Translations under genes and position numbers: made by a program
Shown: one piece after another, positions 8,416 to 16,818 of the stretch
Position numbering within the stretch: the first letter of the stretch is position 1
How the letters are laid out: each line of letters begins with the position of its first letter
Assembly (NCBI GenBank): GCA_963838835.1
Contig: CAWITA010000027.1
Location: 62,001 to 126,000, forward strand
Length of the DNA: 64,000 nucleotides
Source of the DNA: Bog-473 sp963838835
GTDB lineage: Bacteria; Actinomycetota; Acidimicrobiia; Acidimicrobiales; RAAP-2
Direction: 5' to 3'
Notes under the pieces: model-generated
What the model saw: the letters and a program-made list of their open reading frames with translations, nothing else
The model's database searches: none
What the model was told of the DNA's origin: nothing

Positions 8416-9447
8416 TCAGCTGCCGGCTTGTGCGTCGGCCAAAGCTTCGGGCCCCGGAATCGAGACCGTATGGACCAGATCGTTGACAACCTCTTGGACA
8501 CCCGTACCCGAGCGCTCGCTGCCCGCTTCGAGGAGAAGGCGGTGGCCAAGCGCCGGTTCGACGGCTCGCTGGACATCGGCTGGAACGACGAAGTGTCGGC
8601 CGGCAGCCAACGCAAGGGCAGAGGAAGCCCGCCGAAGCGCCATCGCGGCTCGGGGCGACGCGCCCACCGCCACCGCGGGATGAGTGCGGCTCGCGGCGAC
8701 GATGTCGAGGATGTACCCCCGCGCCGCCGCCGAGACGTGCACGCTCACCACCGCGCTCAACAAGTTTTCCAGCTCTGCCCGCCTCAGCGCCGGGGGCAGC
8801 GCGTCGACGGGGGAGGACGGATCCGAGCGCGCCAGCAGATGATCCTCCTGCCTCCGGCTGGGGTAGCCCAGCGAAAGTCGGAGAAGGAATCTGTCCCGCT
8901 GCCCGTGGGGGAGCGGTGACGTTCCCGCTGCGTCGAACGGATTCTGGGTGGCCAGGACCATGAAGGGTCGAGGGAGTGCCATGGTCCTGCCGTCGGCCGT
9001 GACTTGGCGCTCCTCCATCGCCTCGAGGAGCGCTGACTGCGAGCGGGCCGAGGCCCTGTTCAGTTCGTCGGCCATCAGCACGTTGGTGAAGATCGGCCCG
9101 GGGCGGAACGTTGGTTCACTGAGGGTCCGGTCCAGGACCATCGCGCCGGTCACATCCGCCGGCAACAGATCAGCGGTGAACTGCACCCGATGGAAGCCCA
9201 GACCGAGTGAGCGGGCCAGAGCCTTGGCCAGGGTCGTCTTCCCCAAGCCCGGGAGGTCCTCGACGAGCAGGTGGCCCTGAGCGAGGAGACAGCCGACGGC
9301 GAGTTGAATCGTCCGTTCGTCGGCGTACAGGACCGACCGAACCGACTCCACCACGCGGCCAAAGAGCTCGCTGAGCTGCTCGGACGATTCGGGGGTCAGC
9401 GTCGACGTCACAGGTCGCGGGTCTTCGGCCTGTTCGGTGGACGTCAT
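8416..9447 (-). CDS. MoxR-family AAA+ ATPase
   Basis: 343 residues from ATG 9447. Walker A is at about 65-72 (DLPGLGKTT), Walker B and its neighbourhood at about 123-131 (VLMADELNRA), sensor-1 region FMVLATQNPF, and an arginine-finger-like GQRDRFLLRLSLGYP. These are the marks of MoxR ATPases, which act as chaperones maturing vWA/DUF58 partner complexes. First gene of the moxR-DUF58-transglutaminase operon. An upstream in-frame extension exists but is Pro/Arg-rich without resemblance to the family, so I use the ATG at 9447. Confidence 0.9.
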   Translation of the reverse strand: MTSTEQAEDPRPVTSTLTPESSEQLSELFGRVVESVRSVLYADERTIQLAVGCLLAQGHLLVEDLPGLGKTTLAKALARSLGLGFHRVQFTADLLPADVTGAMVLDRTLSEPTFRPGPIFTNVLMADELNRASARSQSALLEAMEERQVTADGRTMALPRPFMVLATQNPFDAAGTSPLPHGQRDRFLLRLSLGYPSRRQEDHLLARSDPSSPVDALPPALRRAELENLLSAVVSVHVSAAARGYILDIVAASRTHPAVAVGASPRAAMALRRASSALALAAGRHFVVPADVQRAVEPALGHRLLLEAGSERSGTGVQEVVNDLVHTVSIPGPEALADAQAGS

Positions 9448-9587
9448 GGGGGTCTCAGGACCCCAGCCGCCACACCGTCGTGCGCATGGCCAGAGACTAG
9501 GGGTTGGCCTCAACCGCTGTGGGGCGACGGGGACCCGCTGAGCTGGGAGACTGAAGGCGCCGACTCCAACACGGGGGAGGGTGGTCG

Positions 9588-10241
9588 ATGGCCAGGTTGC
9601 CGGGGAAGCGAGACGCACGCCAGGCGCGCTCGAGGTACCGCTCGGTGGTGTACGGCCTGGAGGCGTCGTTGGAACTGGCCCGGGCGGTGGCCCGGTCGGG
9701 CGGCCGTACTGACGCCGAGACGTTGGCCTCGACCCTTTCCTACAGCGGTGTCCGCAATGGGGCATTTCTGAGTCGGTTGGCAAACGCCCGGCTCTTCGGA
9801 CTGGTGACGGGCCGATCCGGCGAGGTGGTCCTCACCGACCGGGGGCACCGCTCTCTGTCTGCACAGGTCCAGGAGAGCTCGCGAGCATGCGCCGAGGCGT
9901 GCATGGCCGTGCCGCTCTTCTACCGCGTGCTCGAGACCTACTCGGGCGAGAGCCTGGGCGATGTCACGCACTTGGCCGAGGTGCTCGAGAGCAGCTTCGG
10001 GGAGACAAGGGCCAAGGCGACGCCGACGGCGAGGGTCTTGCTCGAGTCGGCCGGCCAGGCGGGCCTCGTCCGGGACGGAGCGGTCGACCTTTCCCAGGTC
10101 AGGGACCTCGTTACTGGTTTTACGGATCCGTCGTCCGACCCTGGACCGCTGTTCGTACCTCCGGTACGATTGGCCGACAACCCACGCCTGACTCGGGTCG
10201 GGCGCCATCGCCCGCTGATTGCCGGTAAAGGGGGTCGTGCC
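9588..10241 (+). CDS. Unrecognised protein with a predicted winged-helix domain; no stop before next gene
   Basis: ATG 9588 follows a strong ribosome site (GGGGGAGGG). About 218 residues, helical and Arg/Leu-rich. Residues ~35-85 (TDAETLASTLSYSGVRNGAF ... GLVTGRSGEVVLTDRGHRSL) look like a winged helix with a beta-wing, and a second similar unit may follow (LAEVLESSF ... ARVLLESAGQAGLV). I do not recognise the family. It is divergent from the MoxR operon. The frame runs without a stop into the next gene, whose own ATG (10242) has a good ribosome site. Either the two are fused or a single-base error has removed the stop; a stop in the +2 frame at 10226-10228 would fit the latter. Confidence 0.55.
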
Positions 10242-11383
10242 ATGACTGACGAGGGGACGTCAGCTCGGGGCGCAACCCACCCTCAGGACGACAGCGATCT
10301 CTGGATCGACGAGGGGACCAGATCCTCCGGGAGTCACGTGCGCCGTCGTCGAATGGGCATCGTGATCGGCGCGGTCGCCTGTTTCGTGCTCATCGGCCTC
10401 CCCGTCGGGCTCTTGGTGGAATTCCGGACCTGCTCCGGTGTCTGCGTCCGGGCGAACCTCCCATCACATCACTCTGGGCGACGGCCTGGCCAAAGCGCTC
10501 GGTCCTCGCTGCCCTGAGCGCCACCACCGAATCCGGGAGCTTCTCCTTCACTTATCAGCTGAGCGAGACGCCCTACCAGAACGCGGCAGCAGCGGGGCCG
10601 AGTTGCAGTCCCCCGGCCGGTTCCTGCGGGACCCCGACCACAGAAGACAACGTCGTACAGGGTGCCGGCACCATCGACACCAACCCGATGGCCATGGCGG
10701 CATCGGCTGACATCACATCGAACGGGGCCGGCGGGCTGCAGGTCGGAGTACGAGTCGACCCCACGATGGTCTGGGAGGTGTCCAACACCGACAACGGACT
10801 CACGCCTGCGGCGAACGACAACGGGGGTCAGGCGCTTTCCGCTTTCGCCGGTTTGACTGAAGGAACACTGGGTCAGCGAGAGGGCGCCGTCGCAATGATG
10901 GGCATGGCCAGCCCGACCGGTTTTCTCGATCTCGAGCAGCCGGCGGTGACGGGTGCCGCTGGCGTGGGATCGGCGACGGTCGACGGGGTGGCCGTCACTC
11001 AGTACGAGCTGGCCGTTGACGCGAGCTCCCTTGCGACGGCCCCGGGCCTCACCAGTGAGGAGCAGAACACGATCAACACCGCCCTGGGTGTGCTGGCCGG
11101 GCAGGGTGAGACCACGATCCGCGACCTGGTTTCGATTGATGCGTCCGGGTTCATCCGCGAGTCCGTGTCGACCGTGACGTTTGCCGACGGCGGGACCGTC
11201 GTCCTCAGTGCGCAGTTCTCGGACTTCGGGTCCGCGGGAACCCTTCTGATGCCTGGTCAGGGCGGTTCTTCAGTCCCACCCACCGATTGTGTGAGCGCCG
11301 ATACCGGCGTCGCGCCCACCGCTGTGCCGACCACGACCGTAGGGACGCAGTCGACGAGCACGACGACCACTACGACCGGTTAA
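10242..11383 (+). pseudogene. Membrane-anchored extracytoplasmic protein, paralogue 1, two frameshifts
   Basis: ATG 10242 has ribosome site AAAGGGGG. The frame gives a cytoplasmic head (DDSDLWIDEG) and a membrane helix (IGAVACFVLIGLPVGLLV). One extra base near 10411-10450 and another near 10493-10500 are then needed to continue as HHITLGDGLAK and SVLAALSATTESGSF, and on to the long open stretch ending TAA 11381-11383. With these corrections the protein aligns throughout with the next gene: FAGLTEGTLGQREGA, ASPTGFLDLEQ, DGVAVTQYELAVD, VSIDASGFIRES, FSDFGSAGTLLMPG. The pattern (DGVxVTxYE, IDASGxIR) recalls the LolA/LppX_LprAFG lipoprotein fold, which is only inference. It ends in a Thr/Ser tail. 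Confidence 0.6.
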
Positions 11384-11388
11384 CCGGT
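11375..11388. repeat. 14-bp perfect palindrome over the stop codon
   Basis: ACCGGTTAACCGGT spans the TAA stop (11381-11383) of the first paralogue, 16 bp before the start of the second. It could form a hairpin or be a protein-binding site; no T-tract follows. Confidence 0.4.
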
Positions 11389-11403
11389 TAAGGGGAGACA
11401 CTC

Positions 11404-12681
11404 GTGATCGAACACGAAGGACAGCAGGGCCTGTGGCTTGACGACGATCCACCGGGGGCCAAGTCCCGGACGGCCAGGAAGCGCCAGGTCTGGGTCGTGG
11501 CGGCCTGTGTGGCGTGCGTCGGCGCGCTTTCGGTACCGGTGGCCTTCGCCCTCTCATCGAGCCCGCACTCGTCGGAGGCGGCCAACCACGATCAGAACAC
11601 GCGGCCGCATCTCGGAAAAGGGCTGGCCGAACGGCAGGTGCTCTCCGCCCTGAGCGCGACGACGAGCTCGGGCAGCTTCGCCGTGACCTACGAGTTCGAC
11701 CCTGTCACCACTTCCACCGTGACCACGACGACGACCACGACCGCCTCGTCCTGTCAGGTCGTCAGCACGGTGAATGGCAACACGGCGAGCGACGTTGCTC
11801 CCCCAACGGCGGTCGTCTGCAATGCCGCACCGACGAGTTCGCCGAGCGTCACCGTCACCGGTTCTGGGATCATCGACACGGATCCCTTCACGATGGTGGC
11901 GGTCTCCAACGTGAGTGGGCTGGGAAAGATCACGTTGCGTGACAACGGCACCACCGTCTGGGAGACAGGGGGAGCTGACTATGGCCTGGCTCCGGGTTCC
12001 ACCGACGATGGCCCGGGGGCGTCCTTGTCCGGGTTCGCCGGTCTGGTGGAAGGCACACTGGGCCAGCGCCAGGGAGCACTGGCCATGGGCGGCCTCGCCA
12101 GTCCAACGGGCTATCTCGATCTTGACCAGAGCATGATCACCGGAGCGGACCAAACAGGAACCGGCACCGTCGACGGGGTCCCCGTGACCGTCTACGAAAT
12201 TGCGATCGATCCGGCACAGGGCGCCAACGTTCCCGGGATCAATGCGGAGCAGGCGAAAGCGATCACGGCGGCCGCTGCGATCCTGCAGGAACAGGGATAC
12301 ACCGACACGACGGTGCAGGTCTCGATAGACGCTTCGGGATACATCCGCCAAACGCGGTCGGTGGCTCACTTCACCGATGGTTCAACGAGCACAAGCGAGG
12401 CGACGTTCTCGGACTTCGGCTGCGCCGGAACCGTGCTGATGCCAGGTGAAACCGGTCCGACCGGCCCGCCGGCGGGATGCGTCTCGCCCGACACCGGCGT
12501 CGCCCCGGCGACAACACCGACGGTCCCTCCGTCCCCGGCGACAACACCGACGGTCCCTCCGTCGTCGACGACCTCGACGACGGCTACGGGTCAGGCCTCC
12601 CCCACGCTGGCGACGAGCTCAACGCTGCCCCCCACCACAACGACCACGGGACAGGTTCCGACTACCGTGTCTTCGGGCTGA
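11404..12681 (+). CDS. Membrane-anchored extracytoplasmic protein, paralogue 2, Thr/Pro-rich tail
   Basis: 425 residues. GTG 11404 follows AGGGGAG with proper spacing. A short cytoplasmic head (GLWLDDDPPGAKSRTARKR) precedes a single membrane helix at about 28-52, then an exported domain to about residue 360, then a Thr/Pro/Ser-rich C-terminal tail of ~65 residues. It is a close paralogue of the preceding gene (shared FAGLxEGTLGQRxGA, ASPTGxLDLxQ, VSIDASGxIR, FSDFGxAGTxLMPG, VSxDTGVAP). No lipobox cysteine is present; the helix acts as anchor or uncleaved signal. Function unknown; a LolA/LppX-like lipid-binding fold is possible but unproven. No catalytic motif was found. Confidence 0.75.
   Translation: MIEHEGQQGLWLDDDPPGAKSRTARKRQVWVVAACVACVGALSVPVAFALSSSPHSSEAANHDQNTRPHLGKGLAERQVLSALSATTSSGSFAVTYEFDPVTTSTVTTTTTTTASSCQVVSTVNGNTASDVAPPTAVVCNAAPTSSPSVTVTGSGIIDTDPFTMVAVSNVSGLGKITLRDNGTTVWETGGADYGLAPGSTDDGPGASLSGFAGLVEGTLGQRQGALAMGGLASPTGYLDLDQSMITGADQTGTGTVDGVPVTVYEIAIDPAQGANVPGINAEQAKAITAAAAILQEQGYTDTTVQVSIDASGYIRQTRSVAHFTDGSTSTSEATFSDFGCAGTVLMPGETGPTGPPAGCVSPDTGVAPATTPTVPPSPATTPTVPPSSTTSTTATGQASPTLATSSTLPPTTTTTGQVPTTVSSG
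12504..12563 (+). repeat. 30-bp tandem repeat, two copies, in the Pro/Thr tail
   Basis: The unit CCCGGCGACAACACCGACGG plus ten more bases occurs twice head to tail, encoding PATTPTVPPS twice. It lies in the low-complexity tail of the second paralogue and is a likely site of slippage-driven length change. Confidence 0.7.
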
Positions 12682-12796
12682 TCGAACTTCCTCAATCCCC
12701 GGCCCCTTGGTGCTGGGGAGGACGGGTCGGTCAGACGCGAGAGAGCGGTCTCGCCATCACTCAACCGGACCGCCAAGGCATCCGAACCAAATTGCA

Positions 12797-14462
12797 GTGT
12801 CGACGCGCGGTCGCTCCAGGACGCCAGTAGCGGAATCGGCGAGGCCATTCTCACCTGTTCCCCCACCATCCCAACGTGTCGACGAGAAGCCGACCATCAG
12901 GATATGGCTCGACAAGCCACTCGTGCCGGGGTGGTGCATGCTCGGGTGGGCTATCGCGACGGCGCTGTTCGTCGGGCTCGCCACGCTGACCGGGGGTCCT
13001 GGACGCATCGACGCGGCCGAATCGGCGTACTCCACCTGGGCCATCGCCCACGGGCGGCTCGCCTGCGCGTTCCCTTCGGTCACGGTGCCTCACGAGCCGC
13101 TCGTCGCGCCCGTCTACCCCTTCGTTTCGGGCGTGGTGGCTGCGCTGGCCGGGATCGGTCGTTCCGTGCCGTTTCCGACGCAGTCCGCCATGGGCCATGG
13201 CTGCGGCACGGCGGTCGCCGCCATCCATCACTGGGCCCTGAGCGCCGGGGCCCTGGAGCCGACGCTGTGGATCGGGTTCACCGGCTGGTTGATCCTCATG
13301 GCCGGGGTCGTGGCGTGGCTGCGCGCATCGGGGAGGGGTCGTTGCGGGTGGGAGCCGGCGACGCTGATCGTGCTGGCCTGCCTCCCCTTGGTGTGGATCT
13401 GCGTCTCGCCGTATTTCCATCCGCAGGACCTGGTTGCCCTCGGGATCGTTCTTGCGGCCATGGCCTGCGCGTTGCGGAGCCGATGGGCGGCCGCGGGCGT
13501 CTTGATCGCTCTGGCCCTGCTCTCCCAGCAGTTCGCCCTTTTGGTCGCGGCACCCCTCCTGATGCTGGCGCCAAGGGCGTACCGGGGCCGATTCGTCGGG
13601 TCTGCCTTGGTGACGGCGGCGCTCGTCATCCTGCCGTCGACCGTGAGCAGTTCGGGGAGTGCCCTGCCGCGCCGTCACCGTGGGCTCGGGGGACAACCCC
13701 TCGCTCGGCGGAACGGCCCTGTGGGAGCTCGGCCATAGCGGACTTGTTGTGGTCCTCGGGTCCCGGGTGCTTCCGGTTGCCCTGGCCCTGGCGCTGGCGT
13801 GGTGGGTCACGCGCCGACTCGGCCCCGTCGCCCCTTCGCCAACGGCGATGATGGCGCTCGCCGCCGCCTCGCTGTCGTTGCGTCTCATCTTCGAACAGAA
13901 CCTCTTCGCGTACTACTTCATGGCGCTCGTGGTGACGCTCGTCCTCGTTGACGTGGCCCGCGGCAAGATCAGAGCCTCGCTCGTCGCATGGGTGACGGCT
14001 TTGCTGTTCGTGTTCTGCTTCGACGGGTACTTCGAGGGCGTGATCTCGGGCGTCGGTCGCGCCAGAGCCGTTGTGCCGCCTCTCTTCCTCGTGGTGGCGC
14101 TCTGTGCGGCTCTCGTCGGCGCCGTCCGGCGGCGTCAACGGTCACGGTGGAACGTCCTCTTGTGGCTGGGTCTCGTCGTGTGCGCGCTGGTCACCTGGAC
14201 CAGCTCCGACAACCCCTTCCTCGTTTCGCTGCCGACATGGTTCTTGCAGGAGGTCTTCGCACTCAGCGGGCTTGCGCTGGCGATGGGACCCTTGCTCGCC
14301 CTGCCGCAGGGCCGATCGGTGCTGGGCCCCGCTCTTCACCGCACCGCAGGACAGGCACGGACCTTCGCCTCGTCGACCGGGCGTTGGAGCGGCGACGAGT
14401 ACGCGGCGCCGTTCAGGCCCGAAGGTCGTGCCGCACTCGAAGAGTCCGTTCGGGCCGGGTGA
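12797..14462 (+). pseudogene. Polytopic membrane protein, frameshifted in the middle
   Basis: GTG 12797 is the first plausible start after the previous gene, although starts nearer the first membrane helix (about 12920) are possible. The protein has about 10 hydrophobic segments (WAIATALFVGLATLTG, WIGFTGWLILMAGVVAWL, SALVTAALVILPSTVSSS, then LGSRVLPVALALALAWWV, SLVAWVTALLFVFC, PLFLVVALCAALVGAV). The first part ends in a wrong frame near 13665. One extra base there restores RAVTVGSGDNPSLGGTALWE and the rest to TGA 14460-14462. Organisation resembles glycosyltransferase-C-like or mannosyltransferase-like membrane proteins, but I see no diagnostic motif. Function unknown. Confidence 0.6.
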
Positions 14463-14469
14463 GCAGGTA

Positions 14470-14485
14470 GAGGTGTCGCCACCTC
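14470..14485. terminator. Hairpin between convergent membrane-protein and GNAT genes
   Basis: GAGGTG-tcgc-CACCTC, a perfect 6-bp stem, lies between two convergent stops (14462 and 14495). No T-tract, so only a tentative bidirectional terminator. Confidence 0.35.
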
Positions 14486-14494
14486 GATACGGAA

Positions 14495-14965
14495 TCAGTC
14501 CAGCGCCATGGTCATGAAGCAGCTCTGCCCGTCGTCGGGGTAGTCCCCGAACGGTCCGCACTCGTCGAAGCCGGCCGACGCGTAGAGGGCGCGGGCCGGA
14601 GCGAACGCCTCCGAGCGGCCCGTCTCGAGGCTCACCCGCCGGTAGCCGCGCTGGTGGGCCAGCGCCAGGAATTGCGCCAGCATGGCCTTGGCGACACCCT
14701 GGCCCCGGGCCTCTGCCGCGGTGTGCATCGACTTCAGCTCGCCGTGCTCAGGGTCCAACTCGCGCATTGCACCGATCGCCAGCAGGCCGCCGTCACGCCG
14801 CCCGCACAAGAGCGTGACGCCAGGGTCGTTCGCCAGCGCATCGGCCTCGAGAGCGAACACGAACTCGGCGGGCGTGTGGGCCCCGGCGAAGTCCAGGTGC
14901 CGTTGCACCAGCGCACGGACGTCGTCGGCGCTCGCGTCACCGGGTGCGATGTCGAGCGGTCCCAC
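14495..14965 (-). CDS. GNAT-family N-acetyltransferase
   Basis: 156 residues from GTG 14965. The acetyl-CoA-binding motif A is clear (LKSMHTAAEARGQGVAKAML), preceded by strand ELDPEHGEL and followed by the C-terminal strand and helix RRVSLETG ... ARALYASAGFDECGPFGDY. This pattern matches small GNAT enzymes related to PhnO/YsnE type acetyltransferases; the amine substrate cannot be predicted. On the minus strand TACGCT (14973-14978 as AGCGTA) lies 7 nt before the GTG, suggesting leaderless transcription. It is divergent from the alcohol dehydrogenase gene. Confidence 0.87.
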   Translation of the reverse strand: MGPLDIAPGDASADDVRALVQRHLDFAGAHTPAEFVFALEADALANDPGVTLLCGRRDGGLLAIGAMRELDPEHGELKSMHTAAEARGQGVAKAMLAQFLALAHQRGYRRVSLETGRSEAFAPARALYASAGFDECGPFGDYPDDGQSCFMTMALD

Positions 14966-15070
14966 CGCTCCGAGCGTACGGCGGACCGCCGACCGCCTCC
15001 AGGTCCGGCGCAGTGGAGATGGCCCCTGTAGCGTGGTGACGCCGCTGCCGCGCCAGTCCGGGGAGGGAAG

Positions 15071-16183
15071 ATGGAGACCGAAGCCGCCGTCCTGTGGGAG
15101 CGCCACGCCGACTGGAGCGTCGAGCCGATTGAGCTCGATCCACCCAAAGAGGGCGAGGTCCTCATCCGGCTCGCCGCGTCGGGCATGTGCCACTCCGACG
15201 AACACCTCGTCACGGGCGACATGCCGGTCGCGCTCCCCATCATCGGCGGCCACGAGGGCGCCGGGGTCGTCGAGGAGGTAGGCCCGGGCGTGACGGGACT
15301 GGTGCCCGGGGACCATGTGGTCCTCGGCTTCGTCCCCGCCTGCGGGAAGTGCCCTTCGTGTGCCACCGGGCACTCAAATCTGTGCGACGTCGGCGCCACG
15401 CTCATGAGCGGGCGCCAGATGGACGGCACGCTGCGCCATCACGCACGCGGGGAGGACGTCGCCACCATGGTCTGCCTCGGCACGTTCGCGCCCTACAGCG
15501 TCGTGAACCAGGCGTCGTGCGTCAAGATCCTCCCGGATATCCCGCTCGACAAAGCCTGCTTGGTGGGATGCGGTGTGACCACGGGCTGGGGCTCGGCCGT
15601 CTATGCCGCCGAGGTGCGGCCGGGTGACAACGTCGCGGTGATCGGTGTCGGCGGCATCGGCGCCTCTGCCATTCAAGGTGCGCGCTTGGCCGGCGCCGAG
15701 ATGATCTTCGCCATCGACCCCGTCGAGCTCAAGCGCACCTTGGCCCCCACCTTCGGGGCGACCCACGTGGCTCCGTCCGTCGACGAGGCGCTTGCGCTCA
15801 TCGGCCAGGAAACCTGGGGCCACATGTGCGACAAGGTGATCTGCGCCATGGGCGTCGGCTCCGGGGCGATGATGGAGTCAATCCTGGGCCTCACCGCCAA
15901 GCGCGGTCGGGTCGTCGTCACCAATATTCATCCCATGGCTGAGAGGGACGTGACGATGAACCTCATGTACCTGACCATTCTCGAGAAGCAGGTCGTGGGC
16001 AGCATCTTCGGATCGGCCAATATCCACTCCGACATCCCCAAGCTGCTCAAGCTCTACCGAGACGGCCAGCTCGATCTCGACTCCATGATCACGAGCACCT
16101 ACAAGCTCGGCGACATCAACCAGGGCTACCAGGACATGCGCGACGGAAAGAACATTCGCGGCGTCCTCATCTACGACAGCTGA
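15071..16183 (+). CDS. Zn-dependent alcohol dehydrogenase, NDMA-dependent type
   Basis: 370 residues. The catalytic zinc ligands are Cys40 (GMCHSDEH) and His61/Glu62 (GGHEGAG) with a later Cys (LVGCGVTTGWG). The structural zinc site is Cys91, 94, 97 and 105 (CGKCPSCATGHSNLC). The NAD fold motif GVGGIGASAIQGA is near residue 200. Overall sequence, including HLVTGDMPVALPIIGG and the ending GKNIRGVLIYDS, is that of the group known from NDMA-dependent alcohol dehydrogenases. These hold their nicotinamide cofactor tightly and in actinobacteria are linked to mycofactocin. ATG 15071 has a close ribosome site (GGGGAGGG). No mycofactocin genes are in the window. Confidence 0.85.
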   Translation: METEAAVLWERHADWSVEPIELDPPKEGEVLIRLAASGMCHSDEHLVTGDMPVALPIIGGHEGAGVVEEVGPGVTGLVPGDHVVLGFVPACGKCPSCATGHSNLCDVGATLMSGRQMDGTLRHHARGEDVATMVCLGTFAPYSVVNQASCVKILPDIPLDKACLVGCGVTTGWGSAVYAAEVRPGDNVAVIGVGGIGASAIQGARLAGAEMIFAIDPVELKRTLAPTFGATHVAPSVDEALALIGQETWGHMCDKVICAMGVGSGAMMESILGLTAKRGRVVVTNIHPMAERDVTMNLMYLTILEKQVVGSIFGSANIHSDIPKLLKLYRDGQLDLDSMITSTYKLGDINQGYQDMRDGKNIRGVLIYDS

Positions 16184-16193
16184 GCCGGACCGC

Positions 16194-16727
16194 TCAGGCG
16201 GCCGCGCCGGGCGGCGCGGCCCAGATGTTCTGGCAGCGCTCGCAGACCTCGTCGGGCACGACCCCGGCATGGATGAGGACGGCGAACACCTTGCACCCGA
16301 GGCACAGCCCGAAGGCCGACTCCAAGAAGGCCGCGCTCGCCAGCAGGGCCAGCATGACCTCGGCGGCGGTCCAATAGCCCAGGCCGCTGAGCACGAGGGC
16401 GCTGACCGAGAAGGCGACACCCATCCCCTGGGCGAAGCGCTTGGGCGGTCCTGGCACCGGGCGTTCCCGCAGCCCCAACCGGGGGGTGACGACCCGCGTC
16501 ACCAGGAGGCCCAGCGGGCTGAGCGTCGGTCCGGTGAGCACGCGGGTCACGAAGCCGTAGGCGATCACGATGGTGGCCCACTGGATGTCCAAGGCGATCG
16601 TCGACACGCACATCGCCACGACCCCGGCGGCGACCAGCCGAGAGGAGACCTCGTTCACTGGATCGGGGAACGAGAAGAGCGTCCGTACCTGGCGCGTGGC
16701 GCTCTGGATGGTGACGCTGACGCCCAC
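16194..16727 (-). CDS. DUF4395 membrane protein
   Basis: 177 residues with about four hydrophobic segments (VAAGVVAMCVSTIALDI, ATIVIAYGFVTRVL, MGVAFSVSALVLSGLGYW, VMLALLASAAFLESAFGL) and the family's cysteine pairs near the C-terminus (LCLGCKVFAVL and CERCQN). DUF4395 proteins often neighbour thioredoxin or rhodanese genes and may take part in sulfur or thiol chemistry at the membrane; no such neighbour is present. GTG 16727 follows AGGAG, and TAATCT on the minus strand further upstream can be a -10 box. Confidence 0.83.
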   Translation of the reverse strand: MGVSVTIQSATRQVRTLFSFPDPVNEVSSRLVAAGVVAMCVSTIALDIQWATIVIAYGFVTRVLTGPTLSPLGLLVTRVVTPRLGLRERPVPGPPKRFAQGMGVAFSVSALVLSGLGYWTAAEVMLALLASAAFLESAFGLCLGCKVFAVLIHAGVVPDEVCERCQNIWAAPPGAAA

Positions 16728-16818
16728 GACCTGCTCCTTTTCCGTGAATCGACGAACCCTGACCAGATTAGTCGGGTTTTGCCGAGGCGGGGCCAGGCGG
16801 GTCGGTCCCGGGCTGGGT

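Noticed and set aside
12446..12797. Coding region for the membrane protein extending back to 12446
   Set aside because: This part overlaps the Thr/Pro tail of the preceding gene in another frame and is Arg/Pro-rich noise.
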